Below are positions 23,035-34,259 of a stretch of DNA of 64,000 bases, piece after piece. The translations under genes and the position numbers were made by a program. The stretch spans positions 89,757,740 through 89,821,739 of the forward strand of contig JAOWCC010000577.1 in assembly GCA_030867875.1 (NCBI GenBank), read 5' to 3'. Position 1 is the first letter of the stretch. Each line of letters starts with the position of its first letter. Source of the stretch: Actinernus sp. WN-2022 (taxonomy: Eukaryota > Cnidaria > Anthozoa > Actiniaria > Actinernidae). Below the pieces are notes generated by a model. The model was not told where the DNA came from, made no database searches, and saw nothing but the letters and a program-made list of their open reading frames with translations.

Positions 23035-26000
23035 GTGAGATAATGTTGCTTTTGTTCTGTCTTCCTGAATACAAGTCATAACAAGGTAGATCAAATATGC
23101 TAACCATCACACCTCTTGAGTCAATAGTTCTATAACTCACTGGAGCTTACACTGTTATTTTCAGAGAGTTATTTTTACTCTACTAACTTTTTTGGAGTTC
23201 CCTTTTATGTCAACACTGAAATTATTAACTTCTCATAGTTTTTGCATCTATTTCAATTAAAGTTACAACTGAAATATCAACTCTGACTCGTAGAGTATGC
23301 TTTCCAGGAAAACTTGAGAATATATCAAACTCTTTCTATGAAGGATTGTAAAAGATTGAAGCGGGTAAAAATGCTTTAGAGAAAAAAAAAATTAAATATG
23401 TTTTTAATATCTTGATTTTGGATGAAACGCAGGTTTCTATTAAACAGTTTTGTTACTCATTTATCTCTTGGGCATCATATTTTTATCAAAACGATTTGGC
23501 CAGAAAACATATTATATAAATATTTTAACAAAGCACTCTTCTTCTACTTCCAGTATCTTACTTTTATGTTTATGTTTTCGAGAATCCTGGTTTTGTTTAG
23601 ATTAACCAGTGTCCTCCTGTTAAAAATCTGAACAAGAATGCTAAGTATATGATGTCTAGGTTTATTATTTCCATTTCAATCGATACAAAATAAAATAACG
23701 GAAACACATCAAAGTTTTTTAAATAAACAAGGACATAAAAAAGCTGAATTATCTATTTTGGGTAACGCATGATATTCAAACATTTCTCGCTAGACCTTTA
23801 TTCCATGCTACCAGTGTTGAGGACTTTCAGACGAAACATCTGTCCTTCACTCTGTGCAGTGTTCTTAGGTCTTTATAATGAGCTGCAAATAAAGATCTGA
23901 AACAATTTCAAGCATATGGGCCGCGGCATGCAAAAAGGGCCTGAACGACATGAAATGGAAATATCTTTTGAAGTTGTTCTATGTTTTGGATACCTGTGGT
24001 ACCATTAGAATCTGCATCACGAGCACCACAATCTGTTGCTGACATGTACATGTAGTGCTGATTTCATGAAATTGAAATTGCCGACGAAATTTATGATATG
24101 TTTACACGGGCGGTTGATCGCAATTGTAAGAAACACACATGATAGCCTATCGTGAGATAGTTATTTAAGGTAAGGTATAACTTGTACTGCTGCTAAAATC
24201 ATATTACGAGTACCCTGGGTACCAGAGGTTCTACTGTCTCCATTCGCGAAAGTTAGGCGCCGAGGAGCGAAGCGACGAGAGTCGAGGAGCGAACCTCGGC
24301 GCCTAACTTTCGCGAATGGAGACAGTAGAACCTCTGGTACCCAGGGTATATTACGAGCTACGTGGGGCTGAATTACTGCAGAAAAGGTATTTTTGAACGA
24401 GAAAGTGGTCATGTTGTTCATCTTATTTTATATATTATTCTTTAGTGCCAGCAGGTATACATGAATGTCATACATCAAAACAATCCCCAATGATAGGATT
24501 CTTAATTTTTGTGGTCATATTTGTAATCGGGTATTCGCATTAAAATCACGTAAATTTCACATCAGATTATTTGTTGTCAATTTCATTAAACTATAAACAT
24601 TTTTTTCCGGAATTAAATGTAGTGCTCTTTGTCAAGAATAAAACCAAACCTTCAATCTGTTATTACAAACACTATCATATGAATTATTTAACAAAAGTGC
24701 CACAATGTCGTCCAGGCCCTTTCTGCATGACGCGGCCCATATCATAAGAAACTTCTTATCACCTAACGTCTGATGGGCAGCGCTGTGGTTAAAAATTGTT
24801 GCTGGTGCACAGAGGTTGACGGCCGTAAAGATGGTGGGGCAAATACCCACTACTGGTTGAAGCAACGATATTTGCTTTTTTTCTCGAAAAGTTGCAAATG
24901 CCTCACCTGCCGCACGCGGTCGCGCCGCCCTTGCCGGCATTTCCACGTTTTGCTGTAATTTTAATGTTATTCAGAAGGAAGGTTTGGGAAACGCACATAA
25001 AAGCATGATTGATACACTTGATGAGGCTAAATGGACTTTAATTAGGCGACACTGAACTATCGGTACAGGCTTAAACGACTGTTCGTTTTTAATTGGCCTT
25101 GCGCCTAAGAGCCGCGGTCATAATGATCTGCTGTGCAGTTTATTGCGCCTTAGTTATTTTTAACAACCGTCTTATTTTGGCTCAAGAATTAGCGCCATTC
25201 GCTTCGTAAATTAATCATCGTTAAAAGCTCTTTTGGAAGGGGAATACTAAAATTCTACGTAGTCTTTTATTTCAGTTAAGAAGATTAAATTTAGCGGCGT
25301 GTTTTGTGTCCGTTATGGATGACCTGTAAGCCGAATATTCGCTGTGATAAAGCAGGAAGATAATCGTTTTTTTTTACAATTGATTTGACTTGAATAGCAA
25401 TGTTGATTGAAATAATTCTGAAATAACGTGTTCCCTTAATTGGAAAATAACATTTAATAGGTCTGGAGTCTTGTCTGATTTAATTAACTAATACACCTAA
25501 TGCGAATATGCCTGCGGCTAATTTTCATATCGTTGAAGGAGAATAAAATGTGTATGTTTGTAAGGTTTATACGTTTGGAAGATAAATAATTTATATTGAA
25601 CCCTTGTGAATTTATCAAAGTGAATAACACCAAAACGAGGCTAGCCAGTCCAGACTGCCGCTTCTGACTAACTAGCTAGGTTCTAACTATATTTTAACTA
25701 GGTTTAAGGAATTGCTATCTATCTCAAGTGTATTTAAGGCTTGGTTGGACATGAAAACGAGGCAAAAATCATTTCTTCGCGTTCTCTTGACCACCTTTCA
25801 AGTAAAAATCATAAAACCTTACAGAATCGTAGAAACTGGTCGCTTAAACGATTAGCGATGCCGTTGCCATAGAAACGGCCGTTGCGAAAATTAGGCGGGA
25901 AAATACAATACAAATTTGTATATGACGAACTTTTCAAAACGGGGTGTGGAAAGAGCCCTTACCTTAAGTTTATCCTCACTTAATTTTAACCAATAGCGAT

Positions 26001-28537
26001 GTAGGTACTCTAATTAGCCGTTTCTTCTTGTCTGCATTCAACATCAGCAGAAATATCGGCTAATAGGGTAAGGGCTCTTTCCACACCCGTTTTGAAAAGT
26101 TCGTCATATACAAATTTGCATTGTATTTTCCCGCCTAATTTTCGCAACGGTGGTTTCTATGGCAACGGTATCATTCATGGGCTTAAGCAACCAGCTTCTA
26201 CAATTCTGTAAAGTTTTATGATTTTTACTTGGAAGGCGGTCAAGAAAACACGAAGAAAGGATTTTGCCTTGTTTTCATGTTCAAATCAAGCTTTAATACA
26301 CTTGAGATTGACACAAAAGTGAGGCTTTATAACGCTTTCATTTTACCTCACTGTACATACTGCTCCATTGTATGGATGCACTGTAGAAAATCAATCTCCG
26401 CCAAGTTAGAAAAAATGACCTAAGGATAATCTTAAATGACAAAAATAGTAACTACAATCAGCTACTGAAATGCATTACATAATAGGCGCATCCAAGACTC
26501 ATGTGTCTATGATATTCAAATCTTTGTAGACATGGCATAGCTCCTGCTTTCATCGCAGAAATGCTTAACAGAAGGGATAACGCTCGTAGTAGATATAACT
26601 TAAGAGGAACTTAAAATTTACGACTCCCTAAAAATGAAACCACCACGTTTGGCATCAACAGTTTCCAATTCTATGGCGCCAAGATCTGGAACTCCGCACT
26701 TACCGATCAAGTCAGAACTACCAGTTCCCTAGACGCTTTTATTAATTATCAGCCAAACAAGTGCTAAACTAAAACCAAACGTGCTTTGATCCATCATGCC
26801 ATCAATCATCACGCCATCAATCATCACGCCATCAATCATCACGCCATCAATCATCACGCCATCAATCATCACGCCATCAATCATCACGCCATCAATCATC
26901 ACGCCATCAATCATCACGCCATCAATCATCACGCCATCAATCATCACGCCATCAATCATCACGCCATCAATCATCACGCCATCAATCATCACGCCATCAA
27001 TCATCACGCCATCAATCATCACGCCATCAATCATCACGCCATCAATCATCACGCCATCAATCATCACGCCATCAATCATCACGCCATCAATCATCACGCC
27101 ATCAATCATCACGCCATCCACAATTGCGTTTACTTTTCCTCGTGATTGGTTCAAGTAAAACCAATCGTGAATTACTTCAGTTCGTAATTCTGAGATACTA
27201 ACAATCACTCAAGATTGTAAACTACACGGCAGCACATTGCACCACAATATAGCAGTCCGTATCGCAAAAAATTACCTTGTGAAGCGCATTTGGATATATT
27301 CATATATAATTTGCTCTATATAAATGAATACCTTTACCTGTTTTTTTAAATTATTTGGCTCATTGTGTTTTTACTTGCTCCTGTGATTGGTTCTGTGATT
27401 ACTTTGGTTTTGATTTTACGACACTCAATTGAAAACCGCTCTATAAAAACAAGGATCCAAATAGAATATGTATATTTAACAATTGGTAATATAGGCTATG
27501 ACGTCACTCGACTACCACATACTTATTTGCACTGGTTATTTTTTGCTTCTAACTTGGACCGTTGTCTTGGTATTCTCAAAGGCGTTTCAACATCTGAATA
27601 AGAAAAAGAATTAGAAAATATTCTGGTAGTTCTATTCTGAAACTGGCGCATCCAGGTTTCTGTCGGCTGTTAGTAGAAATATACAAGTATTCTATTGCAA
27701 ATCCAGTTATCTGATTGGTCCTCTACTCACTATCTATTCTGTGATAGTGTATAGCTAATGATGTCCAGTGACAATCCTTGTTATATCTGCAATTCTCTAC
27801 TGCATGGTTGTTAGTTGTGAATACTGATTAAGCAAGAGCGAGGGTAGCAAACGGTTATGATATTAAGAGAACATAAATTTAGCATCAATATCTAATATTG
27901 TTAGGCTGAATCGCAAAGTCATCCATCGGCCTCACGCCCGCTTCAATCCCACGGCGCTCGTTGACGTTCGTACCTTCATCGCGAAAATATCGGGCCTTCG
28001 GCGCTCAAGATCGGGGATCGAGCGAATTTAACCTCTTATGTCCAGGGTAATAGCTAACTCAACTAGCGGACTGTCATTTCCAGGCTGTCTGTATTTTACC
28101 ATATCTTGTTTTGCCCTAAGCATGCAATGGATATTACAAAAGTGATGTTTATAAAACATTTTTTGTTTATCGTTTTAGTTTCAAAGCAGCGGGCACAAAA
28201 GAGGGTTATTCTCATGCTTGTGACAGTCGTGGTACTTTTTGCACTATGCTGGCTTCCGTATCACGTGATCTTCATATACATGGACTACTCAACTCCGGCC
28301 CCATCTGACTATGAGGTCATCGTATCTGCCATTCTCTTTGCCCAGTGGCTCGTGTTTGCGTCCAGCGCCTGCAATCCTGTTGTGTACGCGGTGATGAATG
28401 AGAATTACAGGCGCGAGTTTGTCAAGATGTTGGCGTTCTGCAAATGTAAAAAGAGAACTTCCCCGGGTGACACCTCGGACAGAGGAAAGTCAGGTTCAAT
28501 GATATCTTCAAGCGTGTTGTACATCACAAGCGTTTAA
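22314..28537 (+). CDS. Class A neuropeptide-type GPCR (GPCR 2), two exons
   Basis: Exons 22314-23034 and 28179-28537 join in phase 1 (donor AGAG|GTGAGA, acceptor CGTTTTAG|TT) to give 359 aa. Landmarks: GN in TM1 (55-56), TM2 Asp 83, TM3 Cys 110 with ECL2 Cys 189, DRY 134-136, TM5 Pro 214, CWLP 264-267, NPVVY 306-310, then helix 8 with a CKCK cluster that could be palmitoylated. The N-terminus carries sequons at NNT, NTS, NFT and NMT. The in-frame codon at 22275 is GTG, so the first real ATG at 22314 is taken as start. Blocks shared with GPCR 1 include LFIFGV.GN, AHL..WPFG, FLQG and FLVLY, and the intron sits at the same codon position, so the two are duplicates. Probably a peptide receptor; ligand unknown. 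An AATAAA at 28542 would give a very short 3' UTR. Confidence 0.93.
23918..24738. mobile_element. GGGCCGCG-ended element A, carrying a nested MITE
   Basis: Ends GGGCCGCGGCATGCAAAAAG and CCTTTCTGCATGACGCGGCC. Colinear with 34260-34919 (shared GATTTCATGAA, AATGTCATACATCAAAA, TTTTTGTGGTCATATTTGTA), except for a 138-bp insert at 24211-24348. Confidence 0.88.
24211..24348. mobile_element. 138-bp hairpin MITE with 9-bp target duplication
   Basis: TACCCTGGGTACCAGAGGTT...GGCGCCGAGG pairs with the other end. TATTACGAG stands on both sides (24202-24210 and 24349-24357). A 9-bp duplication points to the Mutator-like group. Confidence 0.9.
25716..26310. mobile_element. Fold-back structure with about 250-bp inverted arms
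   Basis: 25716-25973 is the inverted match of 26066-26310 (for example GGAAAGAGCCCTTACC with GGTAAGGGCTCTTTCC). The right arm runs into LINE coding sequence. Confidence 0.85.
26229..26750 (+). pseudogene. LINE reverse-transcriptase C-terminal relic
   Basis: Reads VRLYNAFILPHCTYCSIVW and later GINSFQFYGAKIWNSAL, the two familiar blocks at the end of non-LTR retrotransposon ORF2 (LYN..I.PH.DYC and the SFxxxxxKxWNSL block). Stops and shifts lie between them. It sits in the GPCR 2 intron, sense strand. Confidence 0.75.
26760..27442. mobile_element. AGAGC-family MITE, copy 4, interrupted and expanded
   Basis: Right end CACTCAATTGAAAACCGCTCT. Flanks of the array (AAAACCAAACGTG... and ATTGCGTTTACTTTTCCTC) match copies 2 and 4 of the family. 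An extra AT-rich piece lies at 27180-27360. Confidence 0.75.
26793..27117. repeat. 15-bp minisatellite, about 21 copies
   Basis: Perfect ATCAATCATCACGCC units. Long frames on both strands (HHAIN, DGVMI repeats) are by-products of the multiple-of-three unit. Confidence 0.97.
27663..27760. repeat. Fragment of the CTATCACGAAT/CTGTGATAG repeat family
   Basis: ATCCAGTTATCTGATTGGTC...CTCACTATCTATTCTGTGATAG is shared with 41048-41350 and 49705-49945. Confidence 0.6.
28179..28537 (+). CDS. GPCR 2 exon 2 (ICL3, TM6, TM7, C-tail)
   Basis: 359 nt after a T-rich acceptor (GTTTATCGTTTTAG), with TM6, TM7 and a Ser/Thr-rich tail ending in TAA. The intron 23035-28178 (5,144 bp) is packed with repeats. Confidence 0.93.
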
Positions 28538-28541
28538 TCGA

Positions 28542-28547
28542 AATAAA
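28542..28547 (+). terminator. Possible polyadenylation signal of GPCR 2
   Basis: AATAAA five nt after the TAA stop. Usable only if the 3' UTR is very short. Confidence 0.25.
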
Positions 28548-28575
28548 GGAAAAGCAATAGAAATTTAGTATATAC

Positions 28576-29821
28576 AGAAGTCCATAACCAGAAGTCTCAA
28601 TATCTCATACTGGGTCTTGGCCCATCAGTTTACGGTATAAACTATTTTTTAGAAGACGATTCTCGCTAAATCTATTGTCAAGGGTATTGCACTTAATTGC
28701 ACCATCAACTCTGATTGGGCCAAAACATGAAAGCCTTTGACCTAATTAGCCTCCTCCGCAGGCAACTCCTTATACATATCAAAATAATTGCGCACAGAAG
28801 AGGACATTTGCTATTGGTCATCGCTTTGAAGTTAATGCGATTTTATTTGAGAGAGAGAACAACTTCAGTCGCATTACAAGTTTATAATGTGGGTTACCTG
28901 TTGATACCGGAACTATACGAAGCAGAATTCTCTGCTTTCGTTTGACGGCTCCAAATTCTCTCCTACTGCAGCTCCCGCCATACCAAAGGTCACACAAGAA
29001 AAATAGTACGAAATCATGACGAAATGGAACTTTAACAGTAATTTGTACCACTCTAAACTTGAGAAATCTCAATGTTCTATACACCAGAATACTGCAAATT
29101 TATTCTTCTATCTGAATTCAGCGGTAAGTATCAGTTCAGACATGCGTATTCAAGCTAAACCCAGTTTTCCTCTGCTTGGTAGTTCCTAAACCAGTAACGC
29201 CTTGTAAAAAATCAAATTCAGTTTACTCGCGAAAGCAAATTCAAATTTGTACGGTCGAAATCTTAATATAATCACTCCAAACAGTTACCAGTTGCAGATT
29301 AGATGTTACTTAACTTTGATTTGAAGGTAAGTAGAAGTCATATCTCATTTTATTTGTTTTATAAGGCAAAATAACTCCCAAATCCATGTATTTTTGAGTG
29401 AAAAGACTGGGCCGATACCGGAAGTGAGTCACCGGTTATCAATATGTAGGCTTTTGTACGCAATGACTTTGATATGAATTATACCGGTAATCGAAAACAT
29501 CGAGAAAAATATGTCAAACCGGGTTTCCTGTGGTAAGAGAGGGACGAGCAAGGGTCTGAGGACGAAACATGGCTTTGCTGCTCGTCGAATCCTTCCGGCT
29601 TCGCCGGTTTCCGGATCTAAAAAATATTAAGAATTGCCTGCAGAGGAAGCTATGATCTAATATAGAGAACTAATTTTGTGTTTATAAAAGAAACATGGCT
29701 GCCATTGTTTCCCCCAAAAAACCTGGACGTAGTTTGAGCGCCGTTCTAAAAATAGAACATACCGTAAACTGATGAGCCGCGTTCCATTGCTTATCAAGAC
29801 TTCTGGTTATGGACTTCTGAT
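28576..29821. mobile_element. Element with AGAAGTCCATAACCAGAAGTCT termini
   Basis: Left end at 28576-28600 and inverted AGACTTCTGGTTATGGACTTCT ending at 29821. It begins about 40 bp past the GPCR 2 stop. No complete ORF inside. Confidence 0.55.
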
Positions 29822-29900
29822 ATAATAGAACATACCGTAAACTGATGGGCCGCGTTCCATTGCCTATCGAGACTTCTGGATATGGACTTCTGATATAATC
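29750..29900. repeat. 75-bp tandem duplication of the element end
   Basis: ATAGAACATACCGTAAACTG...GACTTCTGATATAAT occurs twice with a few differences. Confidence 0.85.
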
Positions 29901-30267
29901 AAAAGTTTGTTATCCTGAAAATAAGCTGGACCTAGACAAGTTCCCTCCTTCTTGCAGGCTATATATACGAAGGACGTTATATTAGGACGTAGTATAGAGG
30001 ACGTTATATCAGACTGTTTAGAAACAAAAAAAAAATCGGTTATAAGCCCTGGGCTTATAAAACGTAGTAAGGGGTTATGCGGGAGCTTATATCTCTGACT
30101 GGGTAGGGGCTTATGACAGGGAAGATACAACGTTCTGGAATGCGTTAACAGAAAACTACTTTAACACTCTCTGAAAGTAGTCTTCTCACTATATACACAT
30201 AATTTGTTACTGAGTGGTCATTATAAGTTTTCTCTGTACTAGCATTCAAGCACGACATATTAGATAC

Positions 30268-30771
30268 GATAATAAACCAATTATTTCGGTGAATTTACGA
30301 AAAGAGGTGAGGATATTAACTGCTTATTAACCGAGCGCGAGGTCTGTACGGAGAAATATCAGACCGAGGTATTTATGTACGGACCGAGCCGTAAGGCGAG
30401 GTCTGTACAGAAAAGACCGAAGTCTGACATTTCTCTGTACAGACCGAGCAAGCAAGGTTAAAGGGGCTGTGTCACGGTAAGACTTTACATTTGTTTTTCC
30501 GGGCCGGAAAGAGCTATTTCAACCGATTTTGATATGAACTAACGAACCTCTCGGCCATGTGGGATGCTTAAAATGAAAGCAAATATGCAAAAATGACTAA
30601 CAAACAGTGAATATAAACAGTCTCCAGGGACAATATTGAAAATCCTTTCAATCAAGCATTGAGGGAGGGAAATTTAACTGTTTGTATCCAATTAACAACC
30701 ACTAAACGAGCGATTACTCGATACATGCGCAGTACCATGACATAGCCCCTTTAATAAGTGGTTTATTATAT
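30268..30771. mobile_element. MITE split by a TTAA-flanked element
   Basis: ATAATAAACCA...TTATTAACC...GGTCTGTAC at the left is mirrored by ACAGACCGAGC...GGTTAA and, past the insert, TAAGTGGTTTATTAT. Confidence 0.75.
30462..30750 (+). mobile_element. 289-bp piggyBac-type MITE, copy A
   Basis: Ends AGGGGCTGTGTCACGGTA and TACCATGACATAGCCCCT, flanked by TTAA on both sides. Same length as and apparently identical to the inverted copy at 32838-33126. Confidence 0.9.
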
Positions 30772-31957
30772 GCCGCATTTACTTGTATTGTTTATAATGG
30801 TTGGTCACTTCCGGTTACCAGTAATTGGGAGCGCGCGCGAACGTGCATTTTCCCGCCTTTTTCATTTTAGTTACGCGAAATGAAAGAGAAGAATCAAACG
30901 AAAGATTGTCGACTTTGATGGCTTTATTTTCTTATTTCTGAAGTCAAGAATTGGCGAGAATCAACCTTTGTAATTGTTGATACAAGTTTTACGACAATAT
31001 TCCAGCTTCTGAAGTGGTTAACTTCTGAGATGAATCGTTGAAAATGTTCGTCTAGAGTCTTCAAGAAAGCTGCTTGATCCGTGCTGGCGGCCACTCCACT
31101 CTCCAATCTCGGATATAACTCACTCTGGATTTAACTGATGAAGTTAAAGACCATCTGCTGAGCGCTGCAGGTACCTGAGCTTCAGTTCATTTCGAGTGAC
31201 ATTTATCTTTGTTGTTTCTCTCTGGTACTGTGGTAGTGGTAGATTTGTAAGTTCCATTCCAAAACACCTCAAATTTTCGCTTCATGTTCACTGCTAGGAC
31301 TTTCAATGACTTCACAAACTATTTGTTCTAACTTTCATGTTGCTCTTTATTTTCATTGTCTTGGCAAAAAGTTTCAATTCGTCGCTTTATTTCATCAGGG
31401 TAATAAAACTCACTATGAGAATGTTCGTGATCACTTATCCGTCCATGCCGAGATCTTATCTTTTGTTTTTGGTAGCTCAGCCGTCAGCGCTCTATTTCTG
31501 TATCTTTTAACAGTTGGTTTTATTTGTCATGTTTTAATTTTGTGGTTTGGCTCGGTAGCCCCTTTGAAACTCGCGTCGTCGGTACATTATCCACTTGTTC
31601 TTACACGAAGTTCTATCCCGGTCCGGCGTACACAAAGGCGTACTGACCATGGTGGTGGTGGTGGTGGAGAAGCCATGTAAAACACTCAGAGCTTGTTGTA
31701 GAAGCGAGTTTCTAAATACAGTGAGAAGGAGTTGAAAAACCTTGGCTCTGCTTCTAAAACAGCTCTTCGTGTTTTACATATTACTTCAAAGTCTGGAAAT
31801 GGTTCGATTTTCCAGCATGATATATAGTGCTTACCAATTTATATAATACACAAGATCATCTCATTGAGTTGTCCTTACTTCGCAGATGTAAGGTTTAGTT
31901 TATTTTCTTAGTGAAAAAAAGGAAACCAGGAGTTTAAAAACACTTGTTCTGTCTTAT
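30772..31957. other. Unassigned; two unexplained frames
   Basis: Minus-strand frame 31106-30924 (no ATG at its start; helical-looking, FLKTLDEHFQRFISEVNHF) and plus-strand frame 31306-31680 ending in a Gly run. Neither has a recognised domain. A short exon or element piece is possible. Confidence 0.3.
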
Positions 31958-31958
31958 A

Positions 31959-32090
31959 GACCCCGTCCACACGTATCCGTTTTCGTATCGTTTTTGTATT
32001 GTTCTCCGTCCTCAAGGGAATAGAAACAATGGTCTAATTGGCTTGAAACAATATGAAAACGCTACGAAAACGGATATGTGTGGACGGGGT
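31959..32090. mobile_element. MITE with GACCCCGTCCACACGTATCC termini
   Basis: 30-bp inverted ends (GACCCCGTCCACACGTATCC, GGATATGTGTGGACGGGGTC). TTATA stands on both sides. Confidence 0.85.
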
Positions 32091-32460
32091 CTTATAAAGG
32101 CTAACAGAACGCAAAGATGGTTTAAAGAGGACAATTGACACATAAAGGTAGCATATCGGAATAGGTGATTTGTATTTGTTGAAGTGCATATGATCCCTAG
32201 CCAGTTATCATGGATTTAAAAGTCAAAGTGGAAGATAAAATGACCGACATAGAAAACAAAAGTATAAGCATCTGCCATTTTCGTTTATTAAGGAATCAAA
32301 TTTCAACACATCATTTAAGTCAAAAGCTGATTTTAGTTCATTTTGCACTGTTTTTAATGTCAGCTCCACTTATTAAACGATATTTTAATAAGATTGCAAG
32401 GACAAATGGCTGACACCTGAAGAACAACTGAACAAATAAACACATTCAATGTTGCGACTC

Positions 32461-32627
32461 AATAGGCAATATTCGTATTCTCACGGACGAGCTGGAACGA
32501 ACACTCAATGGAGGCTCGTGCGGGGGAATTCGCTAAAAACTATTTAGCATTAGAAAAGATTCCCCCGCATGAGCCTCCATTGAGTGCTCGTTCCAGCTCG
32601 TCCGTGAGAATACGAATATTGCCTATT
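32461..32627. mobile_element. 167-bp hairpin MITE, copy 2
   Basis: Same length and apparently the same sequence as 6097-6263, in different flanks. Confidence 0.9.
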
Positions 32628-32837
32628 CATGTTCAACTCATTAGCATAACGTGACTTAAATAACGTCATTTCAAGGATTTGTAATGCATCTTAAAGCAAT
32701 AGTACGAAAATAAATCGGCCAAAATTGGTTGTCCATTGTACAAGATTTAAGACACGTTTACTGTACCAAAAACAACGATTTCTGGCCAGGGCTCATCAGC
32801 TGCACTTTAATTAATATCACAATGATCTCTTCATTAA

Positions 32838-33126
32838 AGGGGCTATGTCATGGTACTGCGCATGTATCGAGTAATCGCTCGTTTAGTGGTTGTTAATTGG
32901 ATACAAACAGTTAAATTTCCCTCCCTCAATGCTTGATTGAAAGGATTTTCAATATTGTCCCTGGAGACTGTTTATATTCACTGTTTGTTAGTCATTTTTG
33001 CATATTTGCTTTCATTTTAAGCATCCCACATGGCCGAGAGGTTCGTTAGTTCATATCAAAATCGGTTGAAATAGCTCTTTCCGGCCCGGAAAAACAAATG
33101 TAAAGTCTTACCGTGACACAGCCCCT
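32838..33126 (-). mobile_element. 289-bp piggyBac-type MITE, copy B
   Basis: Reverse-complement copy of 30462-30750, also between TTAA sites (32834-32837, 33127-33130). Confidence 0.9.
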
Positions 33127-33129
33127 TTA

Positions 33130-33597
33130 AGTAATGGTTCAGATAAGAACTGTAGTGTTCTATGGCAAGGAATGTTAAAAGGTGTTAATTTTCTATTATT
33201 CTTTCTCGTAATTTCATTGGTTGATACTTATAAATTCAATAGAAACTCATCGAAATAATGCATTTTCATTCGATATTTTTTTGTGGTTTGAATTTATTTT
33301 TGATCAAACTAACTATGGTTTAATTTCGAAGAATATCGTGTGTGGTGAAAGTTCTCAAATTTGCGATTGACAAAAATCCTTTGTTTTCTCTATATCCGAT
33401 TGGCTGGATGGTGGCTTCTCTGCTTTTTCACAGAAAAAAGAGCCAATAGCATAACAAATACTTTATTTTCGAGACGTAGTTTGGACTGTAGATACCTCCT
33501 AAAGCACTTAAGGCATATTCAAGCAAAATCGTATGTGGGGGAGGCTCATTGCCGCAGAACAATGGATTCTACTACAGTTCTTATCTGGACCATTACT
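33130..33597. mobile_element. AGTAATGGTYCAGATAAGAACTG element, copy A
   Basis: Inverted ends of about 28 bp. Colinear with 53779-54187, which lacks about 60 internal bases. It abuts the TTAA of the neighbouring piggyBac-type MITE. Confidence 0.88.
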
Positions 33598-33826
33598 TAA
33601 TTGAAACTGTTCAGGAAATTGTATCTGGAGAGTAAACATATAATGTGTAATCCCATTCATTTTACGTGCGAATCAGCTATTAGTTGTACCTCCTATTAAG
33701 GAAATACATACATAGCAAAAGATCGAAATAATAGAGACACTGCATGAGTAAGCCGATATCATGGCTTCTGTAAATGTTCTTCAGTCACTGAGAGTGCGTT
33801 CTTTTGGGACTATTCCGGGCAATCCC

Positions 33827-33968
33827 TTTATGTAGGACGACGCGAATTTTTACCAAAAATACAATAGAATACAACACAATACAATTCAATACAACAATAG
33901 AACGCAACACGATACAATACAATAGAATACAATTTGGTAGCAATTCGTGTCGTCCTACATGAAGGGAT
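33827..33968. mobile_element. Hairpin MITE enclosing an AATAC pentanucleotide array
   Basis: CCCTTTATGTAGGACGACGC and GTCGTCCTACATGAAGGG are the ends; ACAATAGAATACAACACAAT-type units lie between. Confidence 0.75.
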
Positions 33969-34259
33969 GGCCCTATTCCGGTATAAGAATAGTCAGAATA
34001 GATGGTAATCGTGTTCTTTTGGGACCTATTTCATTTTCGATTCCGAGACAGAATAGTTCCTAATAGCAGACTCAACAGAACAGCGATTTACTTGGAGCCA
34101 TTATGGGAAAAACACAAACTAATCGGGATACTTGCTTGAATAGGCCTTTTTGAGTACGTGCTGATGTGTCACTTCAATAACGAATGACATATAGTTTATT
34201 GTCGTCCTGTACAACCACGTGATTGCATTCCTGCAAAAGGCCCATTCACAGTAAATAAT

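Noticed and set aside
26729..27208. Long open frames of HHAIN, DGVMI or TPSII repeats
   Set aside because: Pure consequence of a perfect 15-bp minisatellite; no start context or domain.
29545..29600. Hammerhead-like CTGAGGACGAAAC
   Set aside because: No room for stem II between the core boxes and no pairing stem I.
31306..31680. 124-aa ORF as a gene
   Set aside because: No domain, Gly run at the end, no splice or homology support by eye.
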